From assembly GCA_049511715.1 (NCBI GenBank), contig JBEKXU010000030.1, positions 1-39,389 on the forward strand: DNA of 39,389 bases, read 5' to 3'. Of the stretch, positions 25,497-34,280 are shown piece after piece. The position numbers and the translations under genes were made by a program. The notes beneath the pieces were generated by a model, which did not search any database, had not been told where the DNA came from, and was given only the letters and a program-made list of their open reading frames with translations. The stretch is from JBEKHT01 sp049511715. Its GTDB lineage: Bacteria; Chloroflexota; Anaerolineae; Anaerolineales; RBG-16-64-43. How positions within the stretch are numbered: position 1 is the stretch's first letter; the number at the start of each line of letters is the position of its first letter.

Positions 25497-27050
25497 CTAG
25501 CGGGTTCCCCAGGTGGGAAGGTGCGGCATGGCCCAGCCTGCCAGGTGGAGACGTTGGGCAAGCGCTGCTCTGACCGCGAGGCGATCATCCCAAGGGTATT
25601 CCACATCGCCGAAACACATGGACTGCTCGTGTCCCTTTCCGCAAACGATGACCAGGTCCCCGGGCCCGGCCAGCTCCACAGCAGCGAGGATGGCCTGGGA
25701 GCGGTCGGGAATGCTCCAGAAGGTCTTCCCTTCCACCCCGCCTCCCCCCGTCGCCCCCGAGGCCATCTCCGTCAGGATCTCATGGACGTCCTCCGTGCGA
25801 GGATCCTCGGCCGTGAGCAGAGTAAAGTCCGCAAGCTCGACCGATATCCGGGCCATGGTGCTGCGCTTTTCCCGGTCGCGCAGTCCAGCCGATCCGAACA
25901 CCGCGATCAACCGGCCGCGGGTCAGGCCACGGGCCGCTCGCAGCGCGGCCTCCAGGGCATTGGGGGTGTGCGCAAAATCCACAATGGCCGTGAAGTCTTG
26001 GCCCAGGTCGATGAGTTCCATTCGTCCGGGGACGGACCGGAGGGCATGCACCCCCTTCGTGACTGCCTCTGCGGGCAGGTCCAGCGCGCCGGCGGTTACC
26101 CCCACCGCCGCCAGAACATTGAAGGCATTGTACGCGCCCAGCAAAGGGCTATGAATCCTGAGGTTGGCCCCCCGGATCTGGACTCGCATCTCCAGTCCGG
26201 CCGGGCCGACGCTAAGGTCGGTCCCGCGAACCTGGCTGCGATCCGACCGACCATAGGAAAGAACCTCTGCCGTGGATCGGGATTGCAGGAACTCAAACGA
26301 GGGATCCTCTCGGTTCAGCACCGCCAGCTTCCGATAGGTGTAGGGCTTGGGAGAGCTGTTGCCCAGACCGGCCACCATTCGCGATTTCGCCTCGCGATAG
26401 GCCTCAAAGGAGCCGTGGTAGTCGAGATGCTCCCGAGTAATATTGGTCACCGCCCCAATGTCGAACTCACAGCCCTCCACTCGCCGTTGGGCAAGAGCAT
26501 GGGAGGTCACTTCCAGGACGCAATGCGTGATCCCGGTCTGAACCATTCGCGCCAAGAGGGGCTGGAGGTCCAGAGCTCCAGGGGTCGTCACGTGAAAGCC
26601 CGTGTCCAGCTCTTCCTCACCGATCAGGGCGTGGACCGTACTGATCATCCCAGCGGAGAGTCCTCCCTGCCTCAGGATTTCAAGGATCAGGCTGCAGGTG
26701 GTGGTCTTCCCGTCGGTGCCTGTAACCCCGATCATCACCATCTTGCGTGCCGGGAACCCCCACCAACCTGCGGCCAGGAGGCCGAGTGCTTGGCGGGAGT
26801 CAGGGACCCGAATGTAGGGAACCTTTAGATCCCCGACCGGCTTCTCCCCGACGACGGCACAGGCTCCAGCCCGCACAGCCTCCAAGATGAACTGATGGCC
26901 GTCTGCGACGGCTCCAGGCACGGCAACGAACAACGAGCCCGGAAGAACCCGGCGTGAGTCCTCCGCCACCCCGGTCACGAGGCAATCCGGGAAGCTTCCC
27001 GCTGCCACTCCTGCCAATCCGGATAAGAGATCGCGCAGCCGTCTTTCCAT
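25497..27050 (-). CDS. murE: MurE-type UDP-N-acetylmuramyl-tripeptide synthetase
   Basis: A 517-residue Mur ligase that adds the third amino acid to the UDP-MurNAc dipeptide in the cytoplasm, using ATP. N-terminal domain: EDSRRVLPGSLFVAVPG (30-46). ATP loop: GVTGTDGKTTT (108-118). Further family motifs: TTPGALDLQPLL, LEVTSHAL and TNITREHLDYHG. The region that selects the third residue reads EDPR; diaminopimelate enzymes usually have DNPR, so the Arg is kept but the Asn is replaced, leaving the substrate open. The gene stands alone rather than in a division/cell-wall cluster. The start is ATG 27050, without a strong ribosome site. Its promoter overlaps the terminator of the nuo/atp cluster. 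Confidence 0.92.
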   Translation of the reverse strand: MERRLRDLLSGLAGVAAGSFPDCLVTGVAEDSRRVLPGSLFVAVPGAVADGHQFILEAVRAGACAVVGEKPVGDLKVPYIRVPDSRQALGLLAAGWWGFPARKMVMIGVTGTDGKTTTCSLILEILRQGGLSAGMISTVHALIGEEELDTGFHVTTPGALDLQPLLARMVQTGITHCVLEVTSHALAQRRVEGCEFDIGAVTNITREHLDYHGSFEAYREAKSRMVAGLGNSSPKPYTYRKLAVLNREDPSFEFLQSRSTAEVLSYGRSDRSQVRGTDLSVGPAGLEMRVQIRGANLRIHSPLLGAYNAFNVLAAVGVTAGALDLPAEAVTKGVHALRSVPGRMELIDLGQDFTAIVDFAHTPNALEAALRAARGLTRGRLIAVFGSAGLRDREKRSTMARISVELADFTLLTAEDPRTEDVHEILTEMASGATGGGGVEGKTFWSIPDRSQAILAAVELAGPGDLVIVCGKGHEQSMCFGDVEYPWDDRLAVRAALAQRLHLAGWAMPHLPTWGTR

Positions 27051-27107
27051 TCCGCTCTACTCGGGGGACCCGGCGGGAGGTCTCCTGCTCCACTTCCGGC
27101 CGATGCG

Positions 27108-27137
27108 AGTATACCCGCCCTGGAGGTCATACAACAA
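27108..27137 (-). promoter_or_regulatory. murE promoter
   Basis: TTGTTG (27132-27137), 18 bases, TATACT (27108-27113). The -35 lies in the T-rich tail of the preceding terminator. Start near 27101, about 50 bases before murE. Confidence 0.55.
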
Positions 27138-27166
27138 AAGCTCCGGGCGTCCTCCGCCTCGGAGCC
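27136..27166 (-). terminator. Terminator of the nuo/atp cluster
   Basis: Minus-strand stem GCTCCG/CGGAGC (27160-27165 and 27140-27145), 14-base partly GC-rich loop, then TTTTGTTGT. It lies about 56 bases after the atpF/delta stop. Confidence 0.65.
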
Positions 27167-27221
27167 TTATGGGTCTTCGCCTCTCTTCAGCAACGGACCC
27201 GGGAGGGCCGCCACCTGCGGT

Positions 27222-27962
27222 TCAGTGAAGCGACTCCCGAAGGCTGCCCAGCTGCCCTGCCACGGACCCATCCAGCACCCGGTCTCCGACCCGGATCTTC
27301 AGCCCTCCCAGGATGGTGGGGTCGACGCGGAAGGATAGGGTCGCGCCACCTCCCATTCGTGTCACCATGTCGCGGCGGACCACGTCCTCCTCCTCTTCCG
27401 TGAGCGGCAAGGCGCTAACCACTTCTGCCGTGGCCCCCGGGAGGCTGGAAATACCTTGAAGCACTTCGACTTTTCCGCTTCGGACGCCGCTGAAGAAGTT
27501 GCTGATCAGTTCCCGCTGGCGTTCCTCGCTAAGCGCCTCTCCAATGAGTTTCTGAGCGGCGGCGATGGCCAATCCCGCAATCTCGACCCGCAGATCCGCG
27601 AGGATGCGGTTGCGCTCCGCTTCAGCCTCCTCGCTGGCGGCCTTGCGCTGGTCCTCGAGGTCGCGCTGCGTGGCTTCGCGCATTTCCTGCATGACCGCGT
27701 CGGCGCGGTCCGTGGCGTCCTTCAGGCGCTGAGCCGCCTGCCGCTGCGCTACCGCCAGAACCTCCGCCGCCTCTTTCTCCGCATTCGCCCTGGCCTCGGC
27801 CACCACGCGCGCGTCCTGCAGGCTCTGGGTGATCTTCTGGCGCCGAGATTCCAGCATCTTGAGCAGCGGCGGGTAGACCCACTTGCGCAAGACGACCAGC
27901 ATGATCAGGAAGTTGAGGATCTGAACCAGAAGGTAGCCGAGATTAATACCCAATGCTTGCAT
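27222..27962 (-). CDS. ATP synthase subunit b fused to the C-terminal domain of delta
   Basis: A 246-residue stator subunit. Residues 1-30 form the membrane anchor (GYLLVQILNFLIMLVVL), followed by a long charged coiled coil to about 160, as in subunit b. Residues about 163-246 match the C-terminal domain of delta: SALPLTEEEE, then LSFRVDPTILGGLKIRVGDRVLDGSV in two overlapping parts (207-226 and 220-234). The delta N-terminal helical domain, which normally binds the top of F1, is missing. Mycobacterial b-delta fusions are known, but they are much longer and keep it. No separate atpF or atpH is present here. The F1 genes alpha, gamma, beta and epsilon do not follow; murE does. Confidence 0.88.
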   Translation of the reverse strand: MQALGINLGYLLVQILNFLIMLVVLRKWVYPPLLKMLESRRQKITQSLQDARVVAEARANAEKEAAEVLAVAQRQAAQRLKDATDRADAVMQEMREATQRDLEDQRKAASEEAEAERNRILADLRVEIAGLAIAAAQKLIGEALSEERQRELISNFFSGVRSGKVEVLQGISSLPGATAEVVSALPLTEEEEDVVRRDMVTRMGGGATLSFRVDPTILGGLKIRVGDRVLDGSVAGQLGSLRESLH

Positions 27963-28007
27963 GCCTCTGCTCCTTGCCGCAACCCCCAGGGACGGCAGGC
28001 GAGACTT

Positions 28008-28253
28008 TCACACGAAGAGGATCAGCAGTGCGGCCACCAGGGCGTAGATGGCAATCGCCTCGCACAAAGCAATGGCGAGGATCATGTTGGTCTGCAACAT
28101 GCCGGTCGCTTCCGGATTGCGAGCCATCCCCTGAAGCGCTCCATATCCGATCAGGCCCACGCCGAGCCCGGCTCCAATAGCACCTATCATGGCCAGCCCA
28201 GCGCCCAGGTATCTGAGCCCTCCGACCAGAATCAATGCAACGTCCGCCGTCAT
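28008..28253 (-). CDS. atpE: ATP synthase subunit c
   Basis: An 81-residue hairpin of two membrane helices, the normal size. The GxGxG packing motif is in GAGLGVGLIG, the polar loop has ARNPEA (44-49), and the ion-binding glutamate is E65 in LCEAIAIY. The residue after it is Ala rather than Ser/Thr and no Gln is near position 32, so the ring is more likely to carry protons than sodium. The start is ATG 28253 with GGAGG about 10 bases upstream. It sits between atpB and the b-delta gene. Confidence 0.96.
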   Translation of the reverse strand: MTADVALILVGGLRYLGAGLAMIGAIGAGLGVGLIGYGALQGMARNPEATGMLQTNMILAIALCEAIAIYALVAALLILFV

Positions 28254-28324
28254 AGTGTTATGTCCTCCGTGGGTTCGTTGGATTGGCCTCGGGCCTGTCC
28301 CGGTCCGCGGCCACTCCAGCGGAA

Positions 28325-29320
28325 TCAGGCATCCGACCCATGGCGGGAAGTTGCCATGGACATGAAGATCAGGGTGAGCATTCCAAACACCAGGGCCTGA
28401 ATGAACCCAATCAGAAGCTCAAACAGCAGGAGGCCTGACTGAGCGGCGACAGGCACAAGGCTCCCGATGACAATGAGCAAGACCGAACCCGCAAACAAGT
28501 TGCCGAACAACCGGAAGGAGAACGAGATCACCCGAAAGAATTCTTGGAGCAACTCCAAAAACCCAACGAACACATCGATCAGGCCCAGGAAAGGTTTGCG
28601 GAACAGATTCCGGAATTGGAAGAACTTAGCCAGGTAGCGAAACCCCTGGGAACGAAAACCCGTCACCTGGACCATAGTCATGATGACGAGGGCCAGGGCG
28701 ATAGTGAAGTTCAAGTCCGTGGAAGCCACCCGTACATAGGGGACCAGCGCGTAGCGCACGCCCGAAGCCGTCCCGGATTCTGTTTTCACCAGAGCTTCGA
28801 TGGGCCCGAACGAACGGACCAGGTACCCGGTCTGCCCCGCCCCGACGGGCACCACGCGCCCGAAGCTGTCCACGAACGGGATGAGTTCCATCCAGTTGGC
28901 CAGCAGCACCACAAGCACCGTCGTCGCCATATACGGGAAGATCGTACGCGCCCATCTCCCGGCGGTCGATTCGGCAATTTGGTAAAGCAGGTCCACGACC
29001 GCTTCAACCGCACCGACGATACCTCCCGGAACGCTGTCCTCGTTCTTGACCGCCCGTTGGACAGCGACTACCAACCCGATCAAAAGCAGGTCCACTAGGA
29101 GCGTGGCGACCAGCGTGTTGGTCAGACCGATTGCGCCGACGACCGGAAGCGTGATCAGAGGCTTGCCCAGCGTCTCTGCCGACAGTTCGATGCCGGGCCG
29201 AATAGGCGGAAAGAATACCGCGCCAGCGATTCCCAGGAGGATGAACAGCAGGACAAACCATCGGGCTGTCCCCCACCGCCACCTTTTCGTTTCAGGTTTC
29301 GTTGAGGTTGCGGCGGTCAT
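28325..29320 (-). CDS. atpB: ATP synthase subunit a
   Basis: A 331-residue membrane protein forming the proton half-channels next to the c ring. The essential arginine is in the conserved helix segment SFSFRLFGNLFAG. An N-terminal membrane segment (WFVLLFILLGIAGAVFF) precedes the core, and NWMELIPF is typical. A somewhat long loop between about 165 and 215 is otherwise unremarkable. The start is ATG 29320 with AGAGGG 6 bases upstream; the frame is open for 37 more codons, but these overlap the atpI-like gene and do not resemble the family. It overlaps the upstream gene by 29 bases. Confidence 0.95.
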   Translation of the reverse strand: MTAATSTKPETKRWRWGTARWFVLLFILLGIAGAVFFPPIRPGIELSAETLGKPLITLPVVGAIGLTNTLVATLLVDLLLIGLVVAVQRAVKNEDSVPGGIVGAVEAVVDLLYQIAESTAGRWARTIFPYMATTVLVVLLANWMELIPFVDSFGRVVPVGAGQTGYLVRSFGPIEALVKTESGTASGVRYALVPYVRVASTDLNFTIALALVIMTMVQVTGFRSQGFRYLAKFFQFRNLFRKPFLGLIDVFVGFLELLQEFFRVISFSFRLFGNLFAGSVLLIVIGSLVPVAAQSGLLLFELLIGFIQALVFGMLTLIFMSMATSRHGSDA

Positions 29321-29618
29321 CCTCGGCCCTCTTGTCTGGGCTCCCTGGGCGAGCCGGAACAGCTGGGCGCATGGTCCAAAAGACGATGCGAATTGTAGAC
29401 AGCAACGTGATCGGGAAGCTGACCAGGACAAACAAGACCGTGAAGGCTGGCCGGGTACCTAGCCGATGGTCCAGCCACAACCCCCCGCCGACGGCAATGG
29501 CCAGAACCCCAAAGCTGGCCAGGGCCACCCACACGATCGTCTGGGACATCCGACGCCAGATCTCGGACCCACTCGTGCGGCACCTTGCGCTCCTCTCCCT
29601 TGATCCCAAGCTAGTCAT
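29292..29618 (-). CDS. atpI: AtpI/AtpZ-like small membrane protein
   Basis: About 108 residues with two membrane segments (IVWVALASFGVLAIAVGGG and TVLFVLVSFPITLLSTIRI) separated by WLDHRLGTRP, the pattern of the small AtpI/AtpZ/AtpQ proteins encoded first in atp operons. These help assemble the c ring or carry magnesium. The start is uncertain: ATG 29618 lacks a good ribosome site, and an ATG about 24 codons further in (MSQTIVW) is an alternative. It lies 68 bases after nuoN and overlaps atpB by 29 bases, linking the nuo and atp parts of the cluster. Confidence 0.75.
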   Translation of the reverse strand: MTSLGSRERSARCRTSGSEIWRRMSQTIVWVALASFGVLAIAVGGGLWLDHRLGTRPAFTVLFVLVSFPITLLSTIRIVFWTMRPAVPARPGSPDKRAEDDRRNLNET

Positions 29619-29686
29619 TTGAGCAAACTGCGATCCCGCGTTCCGTGGGGAATAGCGAACGCTGCAACGCGAACACTCTTCCCGGC

Positions 29687-31123
29687 CTAGAAGAGGACCC
29701 GGGCGGCATTCATGGCCCAGCCAAACCAAGGCCCGGAAATGACCCCGACCACAAGGATACCAGCAATCGTCAGGCCCAAGGCCCAGCGAGCAGGAACGGG
29801 GACCGGCATTGGCTTACCCTCGTCCGCACACGGAGAAAGGTAAACCACTTTAAGGACAATCAGGTAGTAGTACAGGCCAACGATGGAGTTAAGAACCCCC
29901 ACGATCGCGAGCCACACCAAGCCAGACTGCACGGCGGCCGCGAAGACAAACACCTTCGCCACAAAACCGACAAAGGGAGGGATCCCGGCCAGGGAAAGCA
30001 AGGACACGAGCAACGCCAGCGCCAATCCGGGGGATCGGCGGCTCATCCCGCCAAAACGGGCTAGGTCGTCCGACCCAACCGTCCGCGAGACCACGATGAC
30101 GATGACGAAGGCAGCCAGGTTGGTGACGACGTAGGCCCCCAGATAAAAGATGGTTCCCGCTAGGCCCAGAGGCGAATGGGCCGCCAAGCCGACCAGGGCA
30201 TAGCCCGCCTGGGCAATGGAAGAGTAAGCCAGGAGCCGCTTCAGGTTCTGCTGGGCCAACGCCAGGATATTGCCCAGGGTCATGCTCGCCACCGCCATGG
30301 CCGCGATGATTCCTCCCCAGTAAGGGGTGATGACCGGCGTGAAGACGCTGAGCATGACCCGCAGCAGCACGGCGAAACCTGCGGCTTTGGAGGCGGTGGA
30401 AATGAAGGCCGTAATCGGGGTCGGGGCCCCTTCGTACACATCCGGCGCCCAGAAATGAAACGGGACGGCGGAGACTTTAAAGCCGAAGCCGACCAAGACC
30501 AAGACGGCCGACCCCGCCCAGAGGGCGAGAGGCAACGTACCCGTTGCCGCCGCCTTCGCGATTCCCGCCAGGCTGGTTTGCCCCGAGAATCCATACAACC
30601 AGCTGAAGCCGAAGAGCATTGTTGTCGACGCCGCGGCGCCAAACAAGAAGTACTTGAGGCCGGCCTCCACCGATCGCCTCTCTTCGCGGAAGTAGCCCGA
30701 AAGCAGGTATAAGGGAATGGAGGTGGTCTCGATTGCCAGATAGAGCATGACCAGGTCGCTCGAGGCGGCCATGAGATCCATGCCCAGGGTCGAGACCAGC
30801 ATTAAGCCGTAGTACTCTCCCCGGTCGCCAACCCCCGGGACATCCATCGAGACCAGGGCAGTGATCATCGAGGCGAATAACACGATGAGACGGAACCCGT
30901 GCCCCAGTGCGTCGGAGCGCAGCATGCTGCCGAACAACTGCGTTGGGCCCGGAACCAGGGACGCGTACAGGGACAAGGCCAGGATGATGGCCAGACCCAC
31001 GGCGGTGACCAGCCCCAGCCATCGGCCGCCCTGAGATCGCGGCAGGAGGTCCAGGCCCATGACCAAAGCCGCCAGGACGAGGAGGGCGATGTCCGGCAGA
31101 AGGTCAAGCAGCCCGGGCATCAT
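29687..31123 (-). CDS. nuoN: NADH-quinone oxidoreductase subunit N
   Basis: A 478-residue antiporter-like membrane subunit of complex I with about 14 helices. The family residues are present: the TM5 glutamate in LAIETTSIPLYLLSG and the TM7 lysine in VGFGFKVSAVPFHFWAPD, followed by VYEGAPTPITAF. The start is ATG 31123 with GGAGG 6 bases upstream. It is the last nuo gene, 63 bases after nuoM2. Confidence 0.96.
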   Translation of the reverse strand: MMPGLLDLLPDIALLVLAALVMGLDLLPRSQGGRWLGLVTAVGLAIILALSLYASLVPGPTQLFGSMLRSDALGHGFRLIVLFASMITALVSMDVPGVGDRGEYYGLMLVSTLGMDLMAASSDLVMLYLAIETTSIPLYLLSGYFREERRSVEAGLKYFLFGAAASTTMLFGFSWLYGFSGQTSLAGIAKAAATGTLPLALWAGSAVLVLVGFGFKVSAVPFHFWAPDVYEGAPTPITAFISTASKAAGFAVLLRVMLSVFTPVITPYWGGIIAAMAVASMTLGNILALAQQNLKRLLAYSSIAQAGYALVGLAAHSPLGLAGTIFYLGAYVVTNLAAFVIVIVVSRTVGSDDLARFGGMSRRSPGLALALLVSLLSLAGIPPFVGFVAKVFVFAAAVQSGLVWLAIVGVLNSIVGLYYYLIVLKVVYLSPCADEGKPMPVPVPARWALGLTIAGILVVGVISGPWFGWAMNAARVLF

Positions 31124-31186
31124 CCCGCACCTCCCCGGGCCATGACGCGGCGACCCGCTTCACCCGCATGGGATCCCCAGATCATC

Positions 31187-32656
31187 CTAGACCCCCAGGA
31201 CCTTCATCGCAGCCGCAGCTCCCGATTGAACGAGGGGGGCCATCCAACCCGGGTAGACCCCCAGCGCGACCAGGATGAAGGCCAACAGGATGATCGCGGC
31301 CTTGTCGCGGACGGTGATATCTCCGACATGGTGCTCCAATTCCGCCGGCATGCTGCCGAAGAAAACGCGGCGGATCAAGAGCAGGATATAGGCCGCGGTG
31401 ACCACAACCCCGATGGCCGCTAGGATGGCTACCAAGGGGTATCTTTGCCAGACCCCCAAGAGCAGGGGAAACTCCGCCACGAATCCCGAGAGTCCGGGCA
31501 TCCCCATTGAGGCCAGGCCGGCCAGCGTGAAGGTAACGGCCGCCAGCGGCATCTTTTTCGCAAACCCGCCAAGCTGGGGAATCTCCCGGGTGTGGGCCCG
31601 ATCGTAGACCATGCCCACGACGGCAAAGAAAAGGGCGGTCATCACCCCGTGGGAGAACATTTGCAGGCCTGCCCCCAAGATGCCGGTCGCTGAAAGGGAG
31701 GCAAACCCCATCATGACCAGACCCATGTGCGAGACCGAGGAAAAACCGATGACGTATTTCAGATCGGTCTGCACCATGGCGATGAGCGAGGCATAAATGA
31801 CATTGATCAGGGCCAGGACGACAACCCAGGGCAGGTAGAAGCGCGCGGCCTCTGGAAAGAGCATGACGGCCACGCGGAAGGCGGCAAAAGCACCCAGGTT
31901 CTTCAGCACCCCGGCATGAAACATCGAGGCCGCCGTGGGCGCCGCGGCGTAGCCGTCGGGGCTCCAGTTGTGTAAGGGAAAGAGACCCCCCAGCACGGCA
32001 AATCCCAGGAAGACCACCGGGAACCAGAGCCGCTGGAAGGCGCTGCTGAACCCGGCCTGTTGGAGTTCCAGCATATCGAAGGTATGCAGGCCCGAGGCGA
32101 AGTACATGGCCAGGGCTCCGACCAGCGCCAGTACGGAGCCCACGAAGAGATACAGGGTGAGCTTCATGGCGGCATACTCGCGCATCTTGGGCCAGCCCCA
32201 CAGGGAAATCAGCAGATACATAGGGAAGACAGCCAGCTCATAGAAAAAGAAGAGTTGGAAGAGATCCAGCGAAACAAAGGCGCCGAAGACCCCTGTGGCC
32301 AAGACGAAAAGGAAGGCAAAGAACTCTCGCGTTCGCTCTTCTATTCCCCAGGAAATAAGCACACCGGTGAACATCACCAGCCCGGTCAGCAACACCAGAG
32401 GCAGATTCAGGCCGTTCACTCCGACGTGATACGAGATTCCCCATTCGGGCACCCAAGGCACTTTTTCGACAAACTGATAGCCACCGGCGCGCGTGTCATA
32501 GGAGAAATAGGTGACCACCGAGAGCAGCAGGGCCAAGGTGGCGCCCGCCAAGGCCGTCCCGCGAATCATCCCTTTCCGCTCCGCAGGAAGGAGCAGGATG
32601 ATAAGACCCGTGACCAGAGGTGTGAAAATGATGATCGTGAGAATCGGAAACGTCAT
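31187..32656 (-). CDS. nuoM: NADH-quinone oxidoreductase subunit M, second copy (altered channel residues)
   Basis: A 489-residue NuoM-type antiporter-like subunit. The TM5 glutamate (E140, FFYELAVFPMYL) and the late glutamate (E395, GFVAEFPLLLG) are present. The TM7 lysine is not: the segment reads GFAVLGGLFPLHNWSPDG, with L222 at the position of K232 in the neighbouring NuoM. In TM8, GVLKNLGAF replaces GVMLKLGAY, so the lysine is shifted by one. The TM5 and TM8 regions are otherwise well conserved and the frame is intact. The start is ATG 32656 with GAGG 7 bases upstream. Complex I clusters with two NuoM are known as 2M types; the extra copy is thought to add a pumping unit, but loss of the TM7 lysine raises doubt for this one. 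Confidence 0.94.
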   Translation of the reverse strand: MTFPILTIIIFTPLVTGLIILLLPAERKGMIRGTALAGATLALLLSVVTYFSYDTRAGGYQFVEKVPWVPEWGISYHVGVNGLNLPLVLLTGLVMFTGVLISWGIEERTREFFAFLFVLATGVFGAFVSLDLFQLFFFYELAVFPMYLLISLWGWPKMREYAAMKLTLYLFVGSVLALVGALAMYFASGLHTFDMLELQQAGFSSAFQRLWFPVVFLGFAVLGGLFPLHNWSPDGYAAAPTAASMFHAGVLKNLGAFAAFRVAVMLFPEAARFYLPWVVVLALINVIYASLIAMVQTDLKYVIGFSSVSHMGLVMMGFASLSATGILGAGLQMFSHGVMTALFFAVVGMVYDRAHTREIPQLGGFAKKMPLAAVTFTLAGLASMGMPGLSGFVAEFPLLLGVWQRYPLVAILAAIGVVVTAAYILLLIRRVFFGSMPAELEHHVGDITVRDKAAIILLAFILVALGVYPGWMAPLVQSGAAAAMKVLGV

Positions 32657-32736
32657 CCCGCTACCTCACTTGCCCGACCCCTCAGAGGCCTCCGGCCCCT
32701 CCCTCCGCCACCGCTTCCATGCTTTCCTTCCCGCCT

Positions 32737-34257
32737 TTACCCGAACAAGTGCATCACCGCCGCATTGATCATGTTCAGGATCCAGGCCGGCCAGACCCCA
32801 ATCGCCAGCATCAGGATCATCAGGGGTGAAATCGCGAGCGCCTCCCGTACACCGATCTCCAAGGAGTGCCCCTGCCATTGAGGGTTGACAGGGCCGTGCA
32901 GGACCTTCTGAACAGCCTTGAGGATGTACGCCCCGGTGATCAGAAGCCCGACCATTGCGATTGCGGTATAGAGCGTGAAGATCGGCCAACTCCCTCGCAC
33001 GACGAGGAATTCGGAGATGAAGCCGCCCAGTCCAGGGAGGCCTAGAGATCCCATCGACGTGAAAATGAGGATTCCACCATACAGGGGCGCCAGTGCAAAG
33101 AGCCCGCCGTAATCATCCAGCTGGCGCGTGTGAGTCCGCTCGTAAAGCACTCCCACCAGCAGGAACATGCCGGCGGCGCTCAACCCGTGGTTGAACATTT
33201 GCAACACGGCCCCGTTGAGGGCCAGGACAGCATCCCCGCTGGAGGCCGAGCCCCTGGCCCATGCAGCAGCAGCGATCCCCAGGACGACGAAGCCCATGTG
33301 ATTGACCGAGGAGTAAGCGACCAAGCGCTTGAAATCCTTCTGCCCCCAAGAGGCAAACGCACCCAGGACAATCCCCGCGACCGCTAGACCGCCGAGCACT
33401 CCCGCAAAATCGTGAGCCTCGGCCGGATAGAGGGGCAGAAGGAGCCGCAGGAATCCATAGGCCCCCAGTTTCAGCATTACCCCCGCGAGAATGATGGAGC
33501 CTCCCGTCGGGGCCTCGGCGTGCGCATCGGGGAGCCAGGTATGGAAGGGCCAGATCGGGACCTTTATGGCGAAAGCAATGACGAAGGCCCAGAAGGCCAG
33601 GATCTTGACCGTCCCCACCGGAACCCCGAAGAGGGTCCCTTTCAGCAAGTTCCATTGTGAGTACAAGACGGGCAAGTCGAACGACCCCACGACCAGGCGG
33701 ATCATCTGGATCGCCAGCAAGAGGCCCAGGGAGCCTCCCATCGTATAAATCAAGAACTTGAGGGAGGCATAATTCCGGTTCTCGCTCCCCCACTGATTGA
33801 TGAGAAAGTACATGGGGACGAGTCCCGCCTCCCAGAAAACGAAAAAGAGCAGGAGGTCGAGGGAGAGGAACACCCCCAGCAAACCGGTTTCCAAGAGCAA
33901 GAAGAGAACCATGTACGCGCGGACTCTCTCGCGGATGCTGAAGGAAATGAGGATCGCCAAGGACGTCAGCAGGGTTGTCAGCAGCACCATCGGCACGGAG
34001 ATGCCGTCCACTCCCAGGTGGTAGTTGGCCCCGATCGCCTGGTACCAAGGCACAAACTCCTGAAACTGGAAGCCCGGCTCGGCTGGACGGTACCCAAACC
34101 ATAGGAACACCGAAAGGCCCAGGGGGGCCAGGCTTCCGATGAAAGCCACCCAGCGAATGACTCCGACCTGCCGGGCAGGCAACAGAAGCACAAGCAATGC
34201 CACGGCAGTGGGTGCGAAAAGAATCAGGGTAAGCAGGTGCGCATTCAGGAAATCCAT
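32737..34257 (-). CDS. nuoM: NADH-quinone oxidoreductase subunit M, first copy
   Basis: A 506-residue antiporter-like subunit with all expected channel residues: E143 in FFVFWEAGLVPMYF, K232 in FAIKVPIWPFHTWLPDAH, K263 in GVMLKLGAYGFLRL and the late glutamate in GGFISEFLVV. It should translocate protons. I start it at ATG 34257; the frame extends two codons to a TTG at 34263 that has AAAGG at better spacing, so either is possible. It follows nuoL by 23 bases. It is clearly different in sequence from the second NuoM, so the pair is not a recent duplication. Confidence 0.96.
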   Translation of the reverse strand: MDFLNAHLLTLILFAPTAVALLVLLLPARQVGVIRWVAFIGSLAPLGLSVFLWFGYRPAEPGFQFQEFVPWYQAIGANYHLGVDGISVPMVLLTTLLTSLAILISFSIRERVRAYMVLFLLLETGLLGVFLSLDLLLFFVFWEAGLVPMYFLINQWGSENRNYASLKFLIYTMGGSLGLLLAIQMIRLVVGSFDLPVLYSQWNLLKGTLFGVPVGTVKILAFWAFVIAFAIKVPIWPFHTWLPDAHAEAPTGGSIILAGVMLKLGAYGFLRLLLPLYPAEAHDFAGVLGGLAVAGIVLGAFASWGQKDFKRLVAYSSVNHMGFVVLGIAAAAWARGSASSGDAVLALNGAVLQMFNHGLSAAGMFLLVGVLYERTHTRQLDDYGGLFALAPLYGGILIFTSMGSLGLPGLGGFISEFLVVRGSWPIFTLYTAIAMVGLLITGAYILKAVQKVLHGPVNPQWQGHSLEIGVREALAISPLMILMLAIGVWPAWILNMINAAVMHLFG

Positions 34258-34280
34258 GCCCAAGACCAGCCTTTGCCCTC

